16,269 nucleotides of DNA from Candidatus Magasanikiibacteriota bacterium (GCA_023246565.1 JAHFIE010000023.1:1-16269); one strand, 5' to 3'; positions 1-8,106 are shown, numbered from the stretch's first letter. Notes: generated by a model not told the origin, from the sequence alone. Translations and numbers: made by a program.

Positions 1-3000
1 CAAACCGCGAAGATTTTCGAGCCGTGGATCGATCATTCAATTCAGGCGCAGACATTACTTCTCGATTTCGCCATGTGCCTGAAGCAATTGCCAATACAAA
101 AAAAATAGCTGATCGCGTGGATATTCAAATTACGTTAAACGCTTGGCATTTTGCTGTGGTTGATCTGCCTGCTGGTAAAAACGCTGACGAAGCGCTTGCA
201 GAAGAATCACGGCGTCGTATGCCTCTTTACTATCCAGAAGTTACTCCAGCGCTTAATGAACGATTGGATTATGAATTGAATATTATTAAAACAAAAGGGT
301 ATTCACCGTATTTTATTTGTGTTGCTGATTTTGTGCGCTATGCCAAGGATCATGGCATTGTGGAATCAACCCGTGGTTCTGCTGCTGGTTCACTGGTCTC
401 GTACGTCATGGGCATTACAACGGTTGACCCTATGAGATTTAATCTTCCGTTTGAACGATTTCTCAATCCATTTCGACCGAGCCCACCTGATATTGATACA
501 GATTTTGCTGATGATCGTCGTGATGAAATGATTGAATATGTTACGAAAAAATATGGCGCTGATAAGGTTGCGCAAATTATTACGTTTGGAACCATGGCTG
601 CGCGAGCAAGTGTCCGCGATGTAGGTCGGGCTCTTGGTTTGGCGTATTCTTTTTGTGATCAAGTGGCAAAATTAATTCCTCAAGGGGCACAGGGTTTTCC
701 CATGACTATTGAACGCGCGCTCAAAGAAGAACCGGATTTAAAAAAATTATACGATGCCAATACTGAAGTACAACGTTTGTTGGATTTGGCACAAAAAGTT
801 GAAGGCTGTGCGCGTCATACTTCGATTCATGCTGCTGGTGTTGTGATTGCTCCGACACCACTCGTTGATTTTACTCCAATACAGTATGAAGTTGGCGGCA
901 CGCGTTTGACCACACAGTATGAAATGAAATCTGTTGAAGCGGCCGGTGTTTTAAAAAATGATTTTTTAGGGATCCGTAATTTGGCCATTCTCGGAAATGC
1001 TGTGGAATTTGTAAAAAAGACCACGGGAGTTGCTATTGATATTTATAATTTACCCCTTGATGATACTAAGGTATACGAAATGTTAGCGCGTGGCGAAACT
1101 ATGGGAGTATTTCAACTTGGTGGTTCTGGTATGACACGGTGGCTTAAAGAACTGAAACCCAATCGAATTGAAGACATTATGGCCATGGTGGCATTGTACC
1201 GTCCCGGACCCATGGAATCAATTCCTGAATACATTCACCGAAAATATAATCCGGATGCCGTGACTTTTTTGGATCCGCGTTTGGAAAAAATTCTTGGTGC
1301 TTCCTATGGACTGCTGGTGTACCAAGATGATGTTATGCTTACGGCTATTGCGCTTGCAGGGTATGATTGGATGGAAGCAGATAAATTCCGCAAAGCCATG
1401 GGTAAGAAAATTCCCGAAGAAATGGCAAAACAAAAAGAACAATTTTATAAAGGTTGTCACGACGTGGGGAAGGTTAAAAAAGATGTTATTGACGAACTGT
1501 GGCAAGCAATTGAACCCTTTGCTGCCTATGGATTTAATAAATGTTTAGTTGGGGAGACGGAAATCGTTAATCCAACAACGGGGGAAATTAAAACCATCAA
1601 GGAAATTTATGAAAACCAATCATCGTTATCAGTCATAAGTTTAGATGAAGATAAAAAATTATTAGCAAAAAAAGTTACAAAGGTTTATAACAATGGTCGA
1701 AAGAAAGTGTTTGAAATGACCACGCGGAGCGGCCGAAAAATTATTGCGACCGGTAATCATCCATTCTTAAAATATGATGACTGGCATACGTTAGAAAAAC
1801 TTAGGATCGGGGATTTGATTGCTACTCCAAGAAAAATTATCTATAAACCCAGTGCCCATGAGGCGAATGAAAAATTAAAAGTTCTTGGTTATTTGTTAGC
1901 CGAAGGCAATCTGTGCCATCCGCATGGTGTGTATTTTTATTCAACGGTTGCAGCAGAAATTAAAGATTTTATTACTGCGGTAACATCATTTCCAAATTCT
2001 AAAATTACCATTGATCGGAGTAAAAGCGCAGCAGCAGTTTACGTGGGGCAGATTGATCAAAAGAAAGGCAATAGCTTAATGATATGGCTGAAAGAATTGA
2101 GTTTGTATAATAAAAAAGCAACCGAGAAACAAATCCCTGATTTTGTTTTTCGTTTGCCACCAGAGGAAATAGCGATTCTCATCGGCTCAATGTGGCAAGG
2201 TGATGGGTGTATTCATGATGATAACGGTGGACAAATATATTATGCGACAAGTTCGGACAAATTAGCGCGTGGGATGCAGCATCTGCTTTTGCGTTTAGAC
2301 ATTATCAGTACTATCCATACTAAAAAATTTAAGTATCGGAGTGGAATTAAGATTGGTTACACCATCAACATCAGTCGTTATAATAATGTCAGAAATTTTG
2401 CTTATACGATTGGTAAATTTTTATTACCCAATAAAAAGAAAGTACTTGCTGCCATTATTAAGAAAAACAAGATTTTGAATGGTACGCTTGTACCAGGAGC
2501 GGCGCGAGGTACGAACGATATTGTCCCCGGGGAAGTAATGTCATTGATTCGGGTTGAGATGCAGATGAGACAGATAACGATAAAGAAAATTTCAAAAGAT
2601 CTAAAGGTTGCTGAGCGATTATTTTTTAAAGATCTGAGGCGGCAAGGTTATGTGCGTGAAACCATTGATAAAATCGGTAATTATCTACAGAGTCCAAAAA
2701 TTTTATCGTATGCGCGTTCAGATGTTTACTGGGACAAGATTGTATTGATACAGGATAAAGGTTTTCAGGAAACGTATGATGTAACCGTACCTGGCGAACA
2801 TAATTTTGTTGCGAATGATATTATTGTACACAATTCTCATGCAGCGAGTTATGGTATTGTCGCTTACCAGACTGCGTATTTAAAAGCACATTATCCCGTT
2901 CAATTCATGACCGCGATTTTACAAGCCGAAGCCAGTGATCTTGATAAAGTTGCGGCCATTGTCTATGAATGCAAACGCATGGGCATTGAAGTATTACCAC

Positions 3001-4079
3001 CGGATGTCAATGAAAGTTTTAAAAGTTTTGCCATGGTATCACGTCCTGGTGAACCAGGGCGTATTCGTTTTGGTTTGAACGCGATTAAAAATGTTGGTGA
3101 ACATATTTGTGAAGTTATCTATCGTGAACGCAAAGATCATGGCTCATACACTAGTTTGGAAAATCTCTTAGAGCGTGTTCAAGATAAAGATTTAAATAAA
3201 AAATCCTTGGAAAGTTTGGCTCAAACCGGAGCTTTGGATTGTTTTGGTCATGATCGTGGCCTCGTATTGGCAAATGTTGAAACTATTTTGGGTTATGCTC
3301 GGGAATATCGTGAACGAGATATCAGTAAACAAAATTCTTTATTTGCCGGTACGGTAGTTGACGTGGGGAGTGCTGTTGTTTTAAAACCAGCACCAAACGC
3401 AACCATAACTCAAAAATTGACGTGGGAAAAAGATTTGTTGGGTTTGTATTTGTCAGCACATCCCCTTGATTTTTTTATGCCAATTATGGAATCTGTTGCC
3501 ACACCACTTGCCGAAGTTGAATTCGTACCTCGGGATAGTTGGGTGACGGTAATCGGTATGGTAGAAATTATTAAGAAAAAAATTACCAAGAAAGGCGATG
3601 TCATGTTGTTTGTTACGCTCCAAGATATGAGTTCTGGATTGGAATTATTAGTGTTTCCCAAAACATACGCTCGCACCAAAGATTTGTGGGTGGAACGAAT
3701 GCCGGTTTGTATTGTGGGTAAAACACCGCGAGAAGACGGGGATAATAAAATTTTTGTGGAAAACGCGTATGAATTGCGACGTGAGACTGCAGCTGATTTG
3801 GCACGACAAGTATCGTTGGGACAAACTACTACCAGTTCTTCATTAGTTTCACATGAACCAGAGAAATTTATCAGGCTCACACTCACTGGAGATGGATTAA
3901 AAACTCATGCCCAGGCTCTTAAAACTATTTTGGTTGCGTATCCTGGTGATGTTACGGTGTATATTCAAGTCGGAAATGGAGTGATAAAGGCTGGAACAAA
4001 GGTATGTCTTACGACTGAATTAATAACAGCACTATCTGATCTCTTGGGAGATGATGCTGTAGAAATAAAAGGGGAGTGA
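1..4079 (+). CDS. dnaE: DNA polymerase III subunit alpha (DnaE), 5'-truncated, intein-containing
   Basis: Catalytic subunit of the replicative DNA polymerase. The frame is open to the window edge (readable from base 3 as NREDFRAVDRSF), so the GTG at 24 is not the true start; the start and most of the N-terminal PHP domain lie upstream. Residues here are numbered from base 24. The palm is seen in RGSAAGSLVSY and PDIDTDF (acidic residues 156, 158, 160), with the third catalytic Asp in KNDFLG (residue 313); the family usually has GPGRGS where this has ESTRGS. After the intein come SHAASYGIVAYQTAYL, a helix-hairpin-helix region (FGLNAIKNVGE) and an OB-fold near residues 1170-1250 (VTVIGMVEIIKKKITKKGD). 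It ends TGA, 2 nt from the stop of convergent tsaD. The mature extein in view is about 920 residues once the intein is removed. Family assignment is secure. Confidence 0.97.
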   Translation, partial: NREDFRAVDRSFNSGADITSRFRHVPEAIANTKKIADRVDIQITLNAWHFAVVDLPAGKNADEALAEESRRRMPLYYPEVTPALNERLDYELNIIKTKGYSPYFICVADFVRYAKDHGIVESTRGSAAGSLVSYVMGITTVDPMRFNLPFERFLNPFRPSPPDIDTDFADDRRDEMIEYVTKKYGADKVAQIITFGTMAARASVRDVGRALGLAYSFCDQVAKLIPQGAQGFPMTIERALKEEPDLKKLYDANTEVQRLLDLAQKVEGCARHTSIHAAGVVIAPTPLVDFTPIQYEVGGTRLTTQYEMKSVEAAGVLKNDFLGIRNLAILGNAVEFVKKTTGVAIDIYNLPLDDTKVYEMLARGETMGVFQLGGSGMTRWLKELKPNRIEDIMAMVALYRPGPMESIPEYIHRKYNPDAVTFLDPRLEKILGASYGLLVYQDDVMLTAIALAGYDWMEADKFRKAMGKKIPEEMAKQKEQFYKGCHDVGKVKKDVIDELWQAIEPFAAYGFNKCLVGETEIVNPTTGEIKTIKEIYENQSSLSVISLDEDKKLLAKKVTKVYNNGRKKVFEMTTRSGRKIIATGNHPFLKYDDWHTLEKLRIGDLIATPRKIIYKPSAHEANEKLKVLGYLLAEGNLCHPHGVYFYSTVAAEIKDFITAVTSFPNSKITIDRSKSAAAVYVGQIDQKKGNSLMIWLKELSLYNKKATEKQIPDFVFRLPPEEIAILIGSMWQGDGCIHDDNGGQIYYATSSDKLARGMQHLLLRLDIISTIHTKKFKYRSGIKIGYTINISRYNNVRNFAYTIGKFLLPNKKKVLAAIIKKNKILNGTLVPGAARGTNDIVPGEVMSLIRVEMQMRQITIKKISKDLKVAERLFFKDLRRQGYVRETIDKIGNYLQSPKILSYARSDVYWDKIVLIQDKGFQETYDVTVPGEHNFVANDIIVHNSHAASYGIVAYQTAYLKAHYPVQFMTAILQAEASDLDKVAAIVYECKRMGIEVLPPDVNESFKSFAMVSRPGEPGRIRFGLNAIKNVGEHICEVIYRERKDHGSYTSLENLLERVQDKDLNKKSLESLAQTGALDCFGHDRGLVLANVETILGYAREYRERDISKQNSLFAGTVVDVGSAVVLKPAPNATITQKLTWEKDLLGLYLSAHPLDFFMPIMESVATPLAEVEFVPRDSWVTVIGMVEIIKKKITKKGDVMLFVTLQDMSSGLELLVFPKTYARTKDLWVERMPVCIVGKTPREDGDNKIFVENAYELRRETAADLARQVSLGQTTTSSSLVSHEPEKFIRLTLTGDGLKTHAQALKTILVAYPGDVTVYIQVGNGVIKAGTKVCLTTELITALSDLLGDDAVEIKGE
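1542..2834 (+). mobile_element. DnaE intein with LAGLIDADG homing endonuclease
   Basis: A 431-residue in-frame protein intron in dnaE, inserted between YGFNK and SHAASYG. Splicing residues are intact: Cys1 (block A, CLVGETEI), Thr70 and His73 in block B (ATGNHPFL), and the C-terminal block F (YDVTVPGEHNF...) ending in His430-Asn431 before Ser+1. Two dodecapeptide motifs are present, LGYLLAEG (intein residues 115-122) and LIGSMWQGDG (213-222), each keeping its acidic residue, so the endonuclease may be active. A segment near residues 317-370 (EVMSLIRVEMQMRQITIKKI) looks like an extra helical, possibly DNA-binding, part. The well-known split DnaE intein of cyanobacteria sits before CFNKSH; this one is four residues further on, before SH. 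Splicing and cutting activity are inferred from motifs only. Confidence 0.95.
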
Positions 4080-4081
4080 TC

Positions 4082-5293
4082 TTAGTATTTTTCTGAATAC
4101 GCTTCCCAATTTGGATCAGCAATACTATCGCGCCAACTGGTGAAATTATTTTTTTTAGTTTGATAATACCCTGCGACCGCGATCATGGCGCCATTATCCA
4201 TGCTGTATTTTTTTTCCGGAATAAGAAATGGTACATCGGGCAAGATTTTATTCAGTTCAGTCCGCAGAGTTTCTCGAATTTTTTCATTCGCACTCACACC
4301 ACCACCCATGATAATGGTTTTTGGCTGGTAAAGGAGCGCAGCACGACACGTTTTTTCTACGATCACATCAACAATAGCTTGTTCAAAACTGGCGCAAAAA
4401 TCCGCACGTGTTGGGTCGTTATGACGTACTCCCCAAATTCCGGCCGGTAGATCAGGATTCATATCGAGTGCACTCAATTCATGATCCCGCAGCCAATAGA
4501 GTGCCGCTGTTTTTAATCCGGCAAAGCTAAAATCCCAGCCATGTGGTCCTTTGGGAAAATTAGGTTCTTTAAGCATTGGTCGCGGAAAGGGAATTGCGTT
4601 ACTATTTCCTTCTTTTGCTAACGCGGAAATTTTTGGTCCACCAGGATAGTCAAATCCTAATAATTTTCCAACTTTATCAAAACATTCACCGGCAGCGTCG
4701 TCGCGCGTTGCGCCTAATTTTTGATATATTCCATGATCCGTTGATAATAATAATTCTGTATGCCCACCACTAACCAGCAAACACAAAGCCGGGAACATAA
4801 TTTCTTGATTTTGTCCGGCAGCTGCCGGATCAGTTTCTTTTTTTAGGTTTTGAGTTTTGGTTTCTTCGCCTCGCCGTAGTTCGTGAGAACGAAGGCGGGT
4901 GACTTTTGTCCGGCAGCTGCCGGATTGCGTTTTGAGTTCCACGGAGTGGACATGCCCATCCATATGGTTTACCCGTATCAAAGGAATCTCCCACAGATAT
5001 GATAGAGTCTTTGCTGCTTCGATCCCAATCACCAAACCAGTAATTAATCCTGGCCCACTGGTGACAGCAATCGCATCAGGTTTTTCTTGTCCTTCCATGA
5101 CTGCTTCAATGACCGGCATTATAGCGGTTGCGTGTTCACGTCCTGCAATTTCAGGCACCACACCTCCATATTTTTTGTGTATAGTAATTTGACTCGCGGT
5201 TTTTTCCGCGAGAATAACAAAAGTATCATGATTTTTTTTTACGAGCGCAACTGAGGTGTCGTCGCATGATGATTCTATACCGAGGATATTCAT
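4082..5293 (-). CDS. tsaD: tRNA N6-adenosine threonylcarbamoyltransferase TsaD with in-frame insertion
   Basis: Transfers the threonylcarbamoyl group to A37 of ANN-decoding tRNAs (t6A), working with TsaB and TsaE in the cytoplasm. It starts MNILGIESSCDDTSVAL, typical of the family. Metal ligands His110 and His114 (NHMDGH) and Asp366 (MDNGAMIA) are present, as are VSGGHTELLL, FSFAGLKTA and GGGVSANEKIRE. It has 403 residues against about 340 usually. The excess is roughly residues 120-164, between the HxxxH motif and VSGGHTE; in the E. coli protein these motifs are 19 residues apart, here 59. The extra part is coded by repeat DNA (see the repeat entries) and is hydrophilic, so it is probably a surface loop. 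The gene faces dnaE tail to tail with 2 nt between stops. A possible ribosome site (AGGATGA) lies about 10 nt before the ATG. Confidence 0.96.
   Translation of the reverse strand: MNILGIESSCDDTSVALVKKNHDTFVILAEKTASQITIHKKYGGVVPEIAGREHATAIMPVIEAVMEGQEKPDAIAVTSGPGLITGLVIGIEAAKTLSYLWEIPLIRVNHMDGHVHSVELKTQSGSCRTKVTRLRSHELRRGEETKTQNLKKETDPAAAGQNQEIMFPALCLLVSGGHTELLLSTDHGIYQKLGATRDDAAGECFDKVGKLLGFDYPGGPKISALAKEGNSNAIPFPRPMLKEPNFPKGPHGWDFSFAGLKTAALYWLRDHELSALDMNPDLPAGIWGVRHNDPTRADFCASFEQAIVDVIVEKTCRAALLYQPKTIIMGGGVSANEKIRETLRTELNKILPDVPFLIPEKKYSMDNGAMIAVAGYYQTKKNNFTSWRDSIADPNWEAYSEKY
4809..4925. repeat. Palindromic repeat element inserted in tsaD
   Basis: Two direct copies of a 22-bp unit (4809-4830 and 4904-4925) lie 95 bp apart. 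Each contains the perfect 16-bp palindrome TCCGGCAGCTGCCGGA (4814-4829 and 4909-4924). Because 95 is not a multiple of three, the two copies are read in different frames in TsaD, as DPAAAGQ and SGSCRTK. Between them is an imperfect GC-rich hairpin (about 4864-4900, CTTCGCC... to ...GAAGGCGGG). The whole block accounts for nearly all of the family-atypical insertion. The arrangement resembles in-frame palindromic elements known from Rickettsia genes, but no homology to those is claimed. Confidence 0.85.
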
Positions 5294-5454
5294 AGTGGAT
5301 TCATCCTAGCAAAAAAGCAGTCATTTGGCTACTTTCGGTTAAATCAAAATAAAATACCTATTTTGACCTGCCAGATTACCGGACGGTCAAAATAGGTATT
5401 TTATTTTGGAGTTTAGCGGGCGAACGAGGGAATAAGGTTCTACTACTAGGATTT
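5294..5454. other. tsaD / membrane-protein intergenic region
   Basis: Apart from the long inverted repeat there is no gene here. The 50 bases before tsaD hold no convincing promoter pair, so whether tsaD has its own promoter or is reached by read-through from the upstream minus-strand gene is undecided. Confidence 0.5.
5345..5408. terminator. Perfect 24-bp inverted repeat, possible terminator
   Basis: Arms 5345-5368 and 5385-5408 are exact reverse complements (24 bp, AT-rich, each with CTATTTTGACC or its complement), with a 16-nt loop. It lies between the 3' end of the gene at 5455-6078 and the 5' end of tsaD, both on the minus strand. Read on the minus strand it follows the first gene by about 45 nt and ends in a T-rich arm, so it could stop transcription there. 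The length and perfection exceed a usual terminator, so a small mobile repeat is an alternative. Confidence 0.6.
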
Positions 5455-6078
5455 TTATTGTTCTTGGTATTCAGCCACTTCGGAGCGAAGGCGGGTAAAG
5501 GTATGTTTGGTAGTATCTATTTGCCAACGAGAATGGAATCCCATCCCTGCGTCGCCGTCAGCAGCATCAAATTCTATGATTGAATCAGAAATAAAGGTAA
5601 CACTTTCATTATCCAGTCTCCCAATTCTGGTTAATGAACCAAGATATGTGGTTGTTGGCGCACCGTACCAATATTTTGGTTCAATAAAAAAATAACACGT
5701 ATGAGGGGAATACATTGAACCGCATAAATCTTCATTTCCAACTGATTCTTTACGGTCATTTCCCACAATCAAATAATAGGGTGCAGAAGAAGTGGTAAAT
5801 ATTCCCAATACACGAACTCGTGCGGTGAGGTATTCATTCGCTACGGTTAAACTTGTTTCAGTCTGGGAAGAAAGTGTTTGTGCTGATACTGGTGTGGTAT
5901 CTATAGTAATTTTTGGTCCATTAGTAATTTTATTAGTTTCAGTCGAACTTGTAGATACTTGAGTATTTTTTGTAATGGTAATCTCTGGTTGTGATGAAGG
6001 ACTTTTGTACAACAAAAGACCGGACAAAATAATGGTCAGTATTGTGAGAAAGATAATAATGGATTTATGGAAGAACAT
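5455..6078 (-). CDS. Unrecognised membrane-anchored or exported protein
   Basis: I do not recognise the family. I chose the ATG at 6078 (207 residues). The longer reading from a TTG at 6138 is unlikely, because that TTG is part of the promoter -35 box TTGACA. The protein begins MFFHKSIIIFLTILTIILSGLLLY, a single hydrophobic segment after a short basic start, which fits a signal anchor or uncleaved signal peptide; no lipobox Cys is seen. Next comes a Ser/Thr-rich linker (about residues 27-75), then a globular part with two Cys (GNEDLCGSMYSPHTCYF) that could form a disulfide outside the cell. The C-terminus (FTRLRSEVAEYQEQ) is coded partly by a CTTCG/CGAAG hairpin that resembles the repeat in tsaD. 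Confidence 0.75.
   Translation of the reverse strand: MFFHKSIIIFLTILTIILSGLLLYKSPSSQPEITITKNTQVSTSSTETNKITNGPKITIDTTPVSAQTLSSQTETSLTVANEYLTARVRVLGIFTTSSAPYYLIVGNDRKESVGNEDLCGSMYSPHTCYFFIEPKYWYGAPTTTYLGSLTRIGRLDNESVTFISDSIIEFDAADGDAGMGFHSRWQIDTTKHTFTRLRSEVAEYQEQ
5478..5496. repeat. Short hairpin repeat at gene 3' end
   Basis: CTTCG GAG CGAAG (5478-5490) is a perfect 5-bp inverted repeat followed by GCGGGT. The 11 bases CGAAGGCGGGT (5486-5496) also occur at 4890-4900 inside the tsaD insertion, and both are read as TRLRS in their genes. It may be a fragment of the same repeat; 11 bases alone are weak evidence. Confidence 0.4.
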
Positions 6079-6109
6079 AAACACAAAAAGTAATACTACT
6101 ATCTTCTCG

Positions 6110-6138
6110 ATAGTATCGTAAAAAAATAGAATTGTCAA
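6110..6138 (-). promoter_or_regulatory. Sigma70-type promoter with overlapping dyad
   Basis: On the minus strand there is TTGACA (6133-6138), a 17-bp spacer and TACTAT (6110-6115), about 30 nt before the ATG at 6078. A 7-bp inverted repeat, TACTATC/GATAGTA (6097-6103 and 6109-6115, 5-nt gap), overlaps the -10 box and the likely start point. It could be an operator or a 5'-end hairpin. Confidence 0.7.
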
Positions 6139-6168
6139 TCCAAATATGATACGATACGTCCATCCTCT

Positions 6169-7941
6169 ATGTCCTGGAAAGAAAATCCACTTATTTTTTT
6201 GTCAGTCAAAACCTGGCATTATTCAAAAGGCAATCGCAAGAATGTTGTTCTTTATCTTATTTTGTTTATTATTGCCAACAGTATTGCTCTTTTGGAAACA
6301 TTACTCATTGCGTTTATTTTAGATGTTATTCAAAAACAAGGTTTGACCATGAGTGATCTGCCCCGATTGCTCGGATATTTGTTGCTCATTATTCTTGTTA
6401 ATGCTGCTTTTTGGGCATTTCACGGGCCTGCGCGGGTGATTGAAACTACCAACGCATTTATTGCTCGTGCCAATTATAAAGAATATTTACTGACCGGTAC
6501 GTTTGGATTACCGGTTGAATGGCATGCTGACCATCATTCAGGGGATACCATTGATAAAATTGAAAAAGGCGCGCAAGGGTTATATAACTATGCATCCGAT
6601 AGTTTTATGGTCATTGAATCGATTGTTCGATTAGTTGGCTCATATATCGCACTTATTTATTTTAATGTTAGTTCGTTGTACATCGTAGCCATTACGGTTG
6701 TTTTTACGCTCTGGCTTATTTTACGATTTGATAAAATTTTGGTTACGCAATACACCAAGTTATTTGCCGCGGAAAATACGATTTCCGCAAAAGTCTATGA
6801 CGCGATCAGTAATATTGTAACCGTTATTATTTTACGGGTTGAAAAACCAGTGCTTCATGCAATTGCGAAGCGTATGCGTCAACCCGTTGAGTTATTTTTT
6901 CAAAATAGTCGTTTGAATGAAATCAAATGGTTTTTGGTCACCATGTGTGCCACAGTGACGACTTTTTTTGTTCTTGGTTCATATATCTATACGAATCTCC
7001 GAGTTGGCGCGGTTATTGCCATTGGTACATTGTATGCTCTCTATGGTTTTGTGCAACGAATTAATGATTTATTTTTTCGGTTCGCGTATATGTATGGTGA
7101 CATTGTTCGACACAAAACAGCGGTTATGAATGCAGAATATCTGGCAGTGGATTTTAAAGATAAATTAAAGCTCAAAGAAATTACCTTGGGAAAAAAATGG
7201 CGCCAACTCACGATTAATTCTCTGGATTTTTCTTATCACACCAAAGAAGGAGCTGATCTTCATCTGGATTCTATTTCATTGACTATTGGTCGCGGTGAAA
7301 AGATCGCCTTCGTTGGTGCAAGTGGTAGTGGAAAAACTACGTTATTAAAAATAATCCGCGGACTGTACGAACCAAAACAATTACAGGTAGAGCTTGATGG
7401 ACATCTATTACCCCATGGCTTTGCTGATATTAGTCAGGAAATCGCGCTCATTCCACAAGATCCGGAAATTTTTGCAACAACGATCAAAGAAAATATTACG
7501 ATTGGAATTGATCATAGCATGACTGAAGTACGTCGTTTTACTGACATGGCACGTTTTACTGATGTTGCTGAACGTTTACCCAAAAAATTTGATTCCTCGA
7601 TTGTTGAAAAGGGGGTAAATTTAAGTGGTGGAGAAAAACAGCGTCTGGCCTTGGCTCGTGGACTTATGGCAAGTGAACATAAAGCTATTTTGTTATTGGA
7701 TGAACCAACGAGCAGTGTTGATTTTCGCAATGAAATGCATATTTATGAAAATATTTTTAAGCAATTCAAACAAAAAGCAATTATTTCTTCAATCCATCGA
7801 CTTCATTTATTGCCCTTATTTGATCGAATCTATGTTTTTGAACGTGGAAAAGTCATTGCTTCTGGATCGTTTACCGAGCTCTTGGATCATTCCCAAGCTT
7901 TTCAAAAAATTTGGGAGAAGTATAATTCGACGTTACAGTAA
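6169..7941 (+). CDS. ABC exporter, fused membrane and ATPase domains
   Basis: A 590-residue half-transporter that should work as a dimer in the inner membrane and export an unknown substrate. Residues about 25-320 form the membrane domain, with hydrophobic runs such as NVVLYLILFIIANSIALLET and YIALIYFNVSSLYIVAITVV. The ATPase domain has Walker A GASGSGKTT (383-391), a Q-loop IPQDPEIF, signature LSGGEKQ (485-491), Walker B LLLDEP with catalytic Glu512, and switch His543 (SIHRLH). All key residues are present, so it should be active. Only one half is coded here, consistent with a homodimer. The upstream region is shared with the divergent gene at 5455-6078; TATGAT at 6145-6150 is a possible -10 but no good -35 is seen. 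No Shine-Dalgarno is visible. The substrate (lipid, peptide or drug) cannot be told from sequence. Confidence 0.95.
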   Translation: MSWKENPLIFLSVKTWHYSKGNRKNVVLYLILFIIANSIALLETLLIAFILDVIQKQGLTMSDLPRLLGYLLLIILVNAAFWAFHGPARVIETTNAFIARANYKEYLLTGTFGLPVEWHADHHSGDTIDKIEKGAQGLYNYASDSFMVIESIVRLVGSYIALIYFNVSSLYIVAITVVFTLWLILRFDKILVTQYTKLFAAENTISAKVYDAISNIVTVIILRVEKPVLHAIAKRMRQPVELFFQNSRLNEIKWFLVTMCATVTTFFVLGSYIYTNLRVGAVIAIGTLYALYGFVQRINDLFFRFAYMYGDIVRHKTAVMNAEYLAVDFKDKLKLKEITLGKKWRQLTINSLDFSYHTKEGADLHLDSISLTIGRGEKIAFVGASGSGKTTLLKIIRGLYEPKQLQVELDGHLLPHGFADISQEIALIPQDPEIFATTIKENITIGIDHSMTEVRRFTDMARFTDVAERLPKKFDSSIVEKGVNLSGGEKQRLALARGLMASEHKAILLLDEPTSSVDFRNEMHIYENIFKQFKQKAIISSIHRLHLLPLFDRIYVFERGKVIASGSFTELLDHSQAFQKIWEKYNSTLQ

Positions 7942-7957
7942 ATTATTTTAACAGTAA

Positions 7958-7985
7958 AAAAATCTACCCATTTGAGTAGATTTTT
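7958..7985. terminator. Bidirectional intrinsic terminator
   Basis: AAAAATCTAC (7958-7967) and GTAGATTTTT (7976-7985) form a 10-bp stem with an 8-nt loop and T-tracts in both directions. It serves the ABC gene on the plus strand and tRNA-Glu on the minus strand. Confidence 0.85.
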
Positions 7986-7989
7986 GTTG

Positions 7990-8061
7990 TAGCGCCAAGG
8001 GGAGTTGAACCCCTCTTCTCAGGTTGAAAACCTGATGTCCTAACCGATAGACGATGGCGCC
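7990..8061 (-). tRNA. tRNA-Glu (UUC)
   Basis: 72 nt on the minus strand. The acceptor GGCGCCA pairs with TGGCGCT with a G-U at 1-72. The D arm is GTC/GAC, the anticodon stem TCAGG/CCTGA has loop TTTTCAA giving anticodon UUC (8026-8028), the variable loop is 4 nt, and the T arm is AGGGG/CCCCT with loop TTCAACT. The discriminator is A and CCA is not encoded, as ACAA follows, so CCA must be added by an enzyme. All stems close, and the terminator begins within 5 nt of the 3' end. Confidence 0.96.
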
Positions 8062-8077
8062 ATACTAGAATGGTGAG

Positions 8078-8106
8078 ATTATAACGAAGTCATTGGTTTG
8101 CGTCAA
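8078..8106 (-). promoter_or_regulatory. Promoter of tRNA-Glu
   Basis: On the minus strand there is TTGACG (8101-8106), a 17-bp spacer and a perfect TATAAT (8078-8083). Transcription would start about 10 nt before the mature 5' end at 8061. Confidence 0.85.

Noticed and set aside
24..26. GTG at 24 as the start of dnaE
   Set aside because: The frame is open upstream with family-like residues (NREDFRA), so this is an internal codon.
4809..4925. CRISPR or transposon with transposase in tsaD
   Set aside because: There are only two repeat copies, no spacer series and no transposase; the gene frame stays open.
4082..5293. tsaD as a pseudogene because of the insertion
   Set aside because: The frame is intact and all metal and nucleotide motifs are present.
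6079..6138. TTG start giving a 227-residue membrane protein
   Set aside because: The TTG belongs to the TTGACA -35 box; the ATG at 6078 follows the promoter at a sensible distance.
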